Assembly (NCBI GenBank): GCA_964599285.1
Contig: CAZREI010000022.1
Span: 1 to 7,152 of the forward strand
Source: VGLO01 sp964599285
Lineage (GTDB): Bacteria; Patescibacteriota; Minisyncoccia; Minisyncoccales; Staskawiczbacteraceae
Length of the DNA stretch: 7,152 nt
Direction: 5' to 3'
Part shown: one piece after another, positions 4,302 through 7,152 of the stretch
Numbering within the stretch: position 1 is the first letter of the stretch
How the letters are laid out: the number at the start of each line of letters is the position of its first letter
Program-made: the position numbers and the translations under genes
Notes under the pieces: generated by a model
What the model was told of the DNA's origin: nothing
The model's database searches: none
Seen by the model: the letters and a program-made list of their open reading frames with translations, nothing else

Positions 4302-5933
4302 ATGGCTAAAAGAATTATTTACAGTGAAAATGCCCGCAAGGCTCTCAAAAACGGCTTGGACAAAGTTGCCAATGCCGTTAAGGTGACCATGGGGCCTAAG
4401 GGGCGCAACGTGGTTTTGGGGCAAAGTTTTGGTTCGCCCACCATCACCAACGACGGTGTTTCCATTGCCAAAGAAATTGAACTGGAAGACGCCATGGAAA
4501 ATATCGGCGCTTCGATTATTAAAGAAGTGGCTGAAAAAACCAATGACACGGCAGGCGATGGCACAACAGCTTCTGTTGTGCTGACCCAAGCCATTGCCAC
4601 CGAAGGTTTAAAAAATGTGGCAGCTGGCGCCAACCCTCTGGCACTGCGAAAAGGAATTATTAAAGGGAAAGACGCTATTGTTGGGGCACTTAAAGCCATG
4701 TCCAAATCCATTAGCGCACGCGAAGAAATTGCCCAAGTGGCCACCATATCGGCGCAAGACAAAGAAATGGGCGACCTAATTGCAGAGGTTATGGAAGAGG
4801 TTGGCAAGGACGGCGTCATCACGGTGGAAGAATCAAAAACGTTTGGATTGTCAAAAGAAATTGTAAAGGGACTGCAGTTTGACCGCGGCTACATTTCGCC
4901 CTATATGGTTTCGGATCAGGAAAAAATGGAAGCAGTTTTGGAAGATCCTTACATTTTAATTACCGACAAAAAAATCGGCGCGTTGGCCGAAATTTTGCCA
5001 TTGTTGGAAAAAATTGTTAAGGCCGGCAAAAAGGAACTGGTGATCATTGCCGACGACGTGGAAGGCGACGCACTGACCACGTTAATTGTAAATCGGTTGC
5101 GGGGCATTTTCACGGCCTTGGCTATCAAGTCGCCCGGATTTGGAGACCGCAAAAAAGAAATGCTGGAAGATATTGCTTGCGTCACCGGCGCCACAGTTGT
5201 TTCAGAAGAGATGGGAATAAAATTAGAAAGTGCAGATATATCAATGCTTGGCCGTGCAAGAAAAGTTATTTCTACGAAAGAAAATACTACTATTATTGAA
5301 AATAAAATAGAAAATCGTGAATTAGAAAACAGGATTTTGCAGATTAGAAAAGAAATCGAAAAAGCGACGTCGGATTTTGATAAAGAAAAATTACAGGAAC
5401 GCTTGGCAAAGTTAGCTGGGGGAGTTGGCGTGCTGAAAGTTGGCGCGGCTACCGAAGTTGAACAAAAAGCCAAACAGCATAAACTGGAAGACGCCTTGCA
5501 CGCCACGCGCGCGGCGGTGGAAGAGGGAATTGTGCCGGGCGGAGGTGTGGCGCTACTTCGGTCTTTGGCTTCTTTAGAAAATGTGGTGGCCGAAGGCGAT
5601 GAAAAAACTGGATTGAATATTTTAAAGCGGGCTTTGGAAGAACCGATTCGCCAGATTGCCCAGAATGCGGGAATTGACGGAGCAGTAGTGGCGCAGAAAG
5701 TGCGAGAGGGTGCGGGTGAGTTCGGATTTAACGCGCAAACGATGGTGTATGAAGATTTAATAAAAGCGGGCGTGGTAGATCCGACCAAAGTAGTAAGAAC
5801 AGCGCTGGAAAACGCAGTCTCTGCCGCGTCTATGCTGCTAACCACGGAAGCTGTAGTGTCTGAACTGCCGAAGAAGGATGAGAAAAATCCGATGGGCGGA
5901 ATGCCATCGATGGGAATGGGAGAAGACTATTAA
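4302..5933 (+). CDS. groEL: Chaperonin GroEL (Hsp60)
   Basis: This 543-residue group I chaperonin subunit would form the double-heptamer folding cage with GroES. Visible hallmarks are the N-terminal MAKRIIYSENARKAL, the nucleotide-binding TMGPKGRNV (29-37), the ATP/Mg site GDGTT (85-89), the apical domain with KSPGFGDRKKEML, the equatorial return LEDALHATRAAVEEG containing the Asp needed for ATP hydrolysis, PGGG, and a Gly/Met-rich tail (GGMPSMGMGEDY). The length is normal for the family. The ATG at 4302 is chosen over the upstream 4221, because it gives the canonical MAKR-type start; the extra codons lie in the intergenic repeats. There is no clear Shine-Dalgarno. It is probably cotranscribed with groES. 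The stretch at about 5215-5400 is much richer in A/T than its surroundings. Confidence 0.98.
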   Translation: MAKRIIYSENARKALKNGLDKVANAVKVTMGPKGRNVVLGQSFGSPTITNDGVSIAKEIELEDAMENIGASIIKEVAEKTNDTAGDGTTASVVLTQAIATEGLKNVAAGANPLALRKGIIKGKDAIVGALKAMSKSISAREEIAQVATISAQDKEMGDLIAEVMEEVGKDGVITVEESKTFGLSKEIVKGLQFDRGYISPYMVSDQEKMEAVLEDPYILITDKKIGALAEILPLLEKIVKAGKKELVIIADDVEGDALTTLIVNRLRGIFTALAIKSPGFGDRKKEMLEDIACVTGATVVSEEMGIKLESADISMLGRARKVISTKENTTIIENKIENRELENRILQIRKEIEKATSDFDKEKLQERLAKLAGGVGVLKVGAATEVEQKAKQHKLEDALHATRAAVEEGIVPGGGVALLRSLASLENVVAEGDEKTGLNILKRALEEPIRQIAQNAGIDGAVVAQKVREGAGEFGFNAQTMVYEDLIKAGVVDPTKVVRTALENAVSAASMLLTTEAVVSELPKKDEKNPMGGMPSMGMGEDY

Positions 5934-5965
5934 TTTGAAATTTGTGAATGTAAATTGCAGATTGT

Positions 5966-5996
5966 AAAAATCGGGTATCGCCCGATTTTTGATTGA
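5966..5996 (+). terminator. Rho-independent terminator after groEL
   Basis: A perfect 10-bp stem AAAAATCGGG (5966-5975) with CCCGATTTTT (5981-5990) and a 5-nt loop ends in TTTTT. It lies 33 bp after the groEL stop and ends the groESL operon. The A-run on the 5' side means it may also work from the opposite strand. Confidence 0.85.
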
Positions 5997-6021
5997 CATG
6001 ATTAAATCAGTGAAGTAAATT
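5993..6021 (+). promoter_or_regulatory. Promoter of the 96-aa gene
   Basis: A consensus -35 TTGACA (5993-5998) follows the groEL terminator directly. With a 17-bp spacer, TAAATT (6016-6021) is the best -10, which is a weaker match. This would give the downstream small gene its own transcript. Confidence 0.5.
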
Positions 6022-6053
6022 GTAATCAAGTATTAACAACAGTTCTTTAACTT

Positions 6054-6059
6054 AGGAGG
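6054..6059 (+). promoter_or_regulatory. Shine-Dalgarno site of the 96-aa gene
   Basis: AGGAGG lies 7 nt before the ATG at 6067, a near-ideal site that fixes the start. groES, groEL and the zinc-ribbon gene in this window lack one. Confidence 0.9.
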
Positions 6060-6066
6060 ACGAACC

Positions 6067-6357
6067 ATGACGTCTTTTGGCGATGTGAAAAATGCGGTCG
6101 AGAGGCTCAATGAGTTCTGGCAAAGGAGAGCGCAAATCGTAGCACCAATCCATGAATTGCCACAAGCAATAGAACGGCGCAATAGGGTGCGCACGGAAGT
6201 CGTTGCTCTTTACCAAAGTGTTGCAGGTCAACTATGCGTGGATAATAATTTTCCGCAAGAGACTTCCGTTTATGACATGCCAGAAACTACGGTTGTTTCT
6301 GCTACAGCAGAGAAAAAGTTTCACGCCATTGTTGATTATCTAAAAGTGCAATCATAG
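6067..6357 (+). CDS. Hypothetical 96-residue protein
   Basis: I do not recognise this family. The protein is soluble-looking with no signal peptide, membrane segment or Cys cluster (one Cys only). The first ~58 residues are probably helical and rich in Arg/Glu (RLNEFWQRRAQIV, then AIERRNRVRTEVVALYQSV). A Pro/acidic linker (about 63-75) follows, and then a short C-terminal helix (AEKKFHAIVDYLKV). The gene is a self-contained unit with its own promoter, a very strong Shine-Dalgarno and its own terminator, which suggests that it is really expressed. It is shorter than the DGR accessory protein Avd and shows no clear likeness to it. Confidence 0.75.
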   Translation: MTSFGDVKNAVERLNEFWQRRAQIVAPIHELPQAIERRNRVRTEVVALYQSVAGQLCVDNNFPQETSVYDMPETTVVSATAEKKFHAIVDYLKVQS

Positions 6358-6393
6358 CCATGTAGTTTGTGGGAAATAATAACTTGAGGTTGT

Positions 6394-6423
6394 AGGCCCT
6401 GCCAACTGGTTTGGGCCTTTTTT
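6394..6423 (+). terminator. Rho-independent terminator after the 96-aa gene
   Basis: AGGCCC (6394-6399) pairs with GGGCCT (6413-6418), and an unbroken T-run to 6423 follows. It lies 36 bp after the stop codon. Confidence 0.85.
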
Positions 6424-6428
6424 ATTCC

Positions 6429-6457
6429 TTGTTTTTTAGTGGTTTTTTAGCTACACT
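6429..6457 (+). promoter_or_regulatory. Possible promoter of the zinc-ribbon gene
   Basis: TTGTTT (6429-6434) and TACACT (6452-6457) are spaced by 17 bp in an A/T-rich gap. The match is modest, but it is the best I can see between the preceding terminator and the gene at 6546. The rest of the gap (6458-6508) holds short CATAAC/CATGGAAC motifs, partly complementary to the start-codon repeat that follows. Confidence 0.35.
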
Positions 6458-6508
6458 TAAATCAATATCACATAACATGGAACACATAACATATAACAAA
6501 AAGACGTC

Positions 6509-6549
6509 GTCGTAGTTTTGTTTCATGTTCCATGTTTCATGTTCCATGA
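6509..6549 (+). repeat. 41-bp start-codon repeat, copy 2 (zinc-ribbon gene)
   Basis: The segment is identical over 41 bp to 3842-3882 before groES, including the two tandem 14-mers and ending in the start codon at 6546. Upstream CATGGAAC (6476-6483) can pair with GTTCCATG inside the repeat, so a hairpin over the start region is possible. Confidence 0.85.
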
Positions 6550-7085
6550 AGATGTTTTGTCCCAATCATCACAAAGAACCGTTGCAGCAAATGCTCTTCC
6601 ATAACGTTGAAGTGGACTACTGCCCCGAGTGTTTGGGCATTTGGTTTGACCGCGACGAACTGCGCTTGGCCAAAGATGACAAAGACGCGCAACTTGAATG
6701 GCTGGACTTTGATATTTGGCGCGACAAGAGTAAATTTGACATGCGCCGCATTGACAAGCGCTGTCCGGTTTGCCGCATGGCGATGGTGGAAGTTGGATAC
6801 GACCATTCAAAAGTGAAGATAGATTTTTGCAAGCACTGTCAGGGAATTTGGCTTGACCGCGGAGAATTTAAGCAAATAATCATCTATTTAATTAGAAAAT
6901 ACGATTACGAAATTTTGCACCATTACGCCAAAAATACCGTATTGCAATTATGGGAGGTGTTCACCGGGCCGGAAAAATTCCGCGGCGAATTGGAAGATTT
7001 TTTGATGCTTTTGAAGTTGTTTAACTATAAATTTATCACGCAGTATCCATTATTAAATGCGTGGATTGAGAATTCACAAAAGTAG
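6546..7085 (+). CDS. Protein with two zf-TFIIB-type zinc ribbons
   Basis: The 179-residue protein has two tandem zinc ribbons of the type CPxC...DxCxxCxGIWLDRGE, the zf-TFIIB pattern. The first uses C5, H8, C26 and C29 (His replaces the second Cys) with GIWFDRDEL after it. The second uses C73, C76, C95 and C98 with GIWLDRGEF. A region rich in Trp/Asp/Lys links them. The C-terminal ~70 residues are predicted helical with no clear domain. Zinc binding is well supported. Proteins of this type are widespread and mostly uncharacterised, so nucleic-acid binding or metal handling are only possibilities. Starts at 6546 or 6552 are both plausible; the in-frame 6525 only adds repeat-encoded residues. 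There is no Shine-Dalgarno. Confidence 0.88.
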   Translation: MKMFCPNHHKEPLQQMLFHNVEVDYCPECLGIWFDRDELRLAKDDKDAQLEWLDFDIWRDKSKFDMRRIDKRCPVCRMAMVEVGYDHSKVKIDFCKHCQGIWLDRGEFKQIIIYLIRKYDYEILHHYAKNTVLQLWEVFTGPEKFRGELEDFLMLLKLFNYKFITQYPLLNAWIENSQK

Positions 7086-7099
7086 TTATCGAATTAGTC

Positions 7100-7152
7100 T
7101 AATTAACCTAATTATTCTAATTGACCTAATCAAATCCTAAATCCTAATGCCA
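7100..7152. repeat. Short tandem TAATT repeats at the window end
   Basis: Three 9-bp units run in tandem (TAATTAACC, TAATTATTC, TAATTGACC; 7100-7126), followed by degenerate TAAT/CCTAA units to the window edge. The region is non-coding filler after the zinc-ribbon gene and similar in character to the other repeat-rich gaps. The array may continue beyond the window. Confidence 0.6.

Noticed and set aside
4949..5845. Long minus-strand open frame opposite groEL
   Set aside because: It is an antisense shadow of a highly conserved gene, with Ser-rich low-complexity translation.
6067..6357. 96-aa protein as a DGR Avd
   Set aside because: It is shorter than Avd, lies 2.5 kb away beyond groESL, and shows no recognisable Avd sequence pattern.
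1..7152. CRISPR array, tRNA or rRNA genes, recoded TGA
   Set aside because: No regularly spaced direct repeats with spacers and no recognisable tRNA or rRNA sequence were seen. TGA ends the transposase and target genes, and the chaperonin genes have no internal TGA, so there is no sign of recoding.

Overview
The central feature of this window is a compact diversity-generating retroelement (DGR). It lies between an intact IS30-family insertion sequence on the left and a groES-groEL chaperonin operon on the right. All credible genes are on the + strand. The host is probably a member of the Candidate Phyla Radiation (Patescibacteria). This is inferred from three things: the compact DGR with a small hydrophilic target protein, short degenerate repeats filling most intergenic gaps (one of them running into start codons), and several start codons with no Shine-Dalgarno sequence. 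No rRNA or marker phylogeny is available here, so the taxon is unproven. TGA is used as a normal stop codon.

Layout. 1-1106: IS30-family element with ~29-bp imperfect terminal inverted repeats and a complete DDE transposase. 1116-1289: strong promoter and a structured leader. 1290-2042: the DGR target gene, whose last ~125 bp (1908-2032) are the variable repeat (VR). 2046-2140: a post-VR hairpin, then an intrinsic terminator. 2139-2167: a promoter placed to start the template RNA near 2174. 2209-2318: a predicted multi-branched RNA fold. 2324-2448: the template repeat (TR). 2454-2502: two hairpins. 2510-3566: the DGR reverse transcriptase, whose 5' coding end is out of frame at a run of ten G. 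3594-3622: a promoter. 3624-3800: a long palindromic, MITE-like element. 3879-4169 groES and 4302-5933 groEL, then a terminator. 6067-6357: an orphan 96-aa protein with its own promoter, strong ribosome binding site and terminator. 6546-7085: a protein with two zf-TFIIB-type zinc ribbons. 7100-7152: short degenerate repeats.

How it works together. TR and VR align without gaps over 125 bp with 18 differences, and every difference falls on an adenine of TR. This is the signature of adenine-specific mutagenic retrohoming: TR RNA is copied by the reverse transcriptase with random substitution at A, and the cDNA replaces VR at the 3' end of the target gene. All nine AAY codons of TR have changed in VR, so the target protein carries a heavily diversified C-terminal face. 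No avd-like accessory gene is recognised nearby.

The points most worth a second look are the G10 tract that separates the reverse transcriptase from its only good start codon (possible phase switch, slippage site, recent mutation or assembly error), the apparently independent and highly folded TR transcript, the palindromic element wedged between a promoter and groES, and a 41-bp identical sequence that ends in the start codons of both groES and the zinc-ribbon gene.
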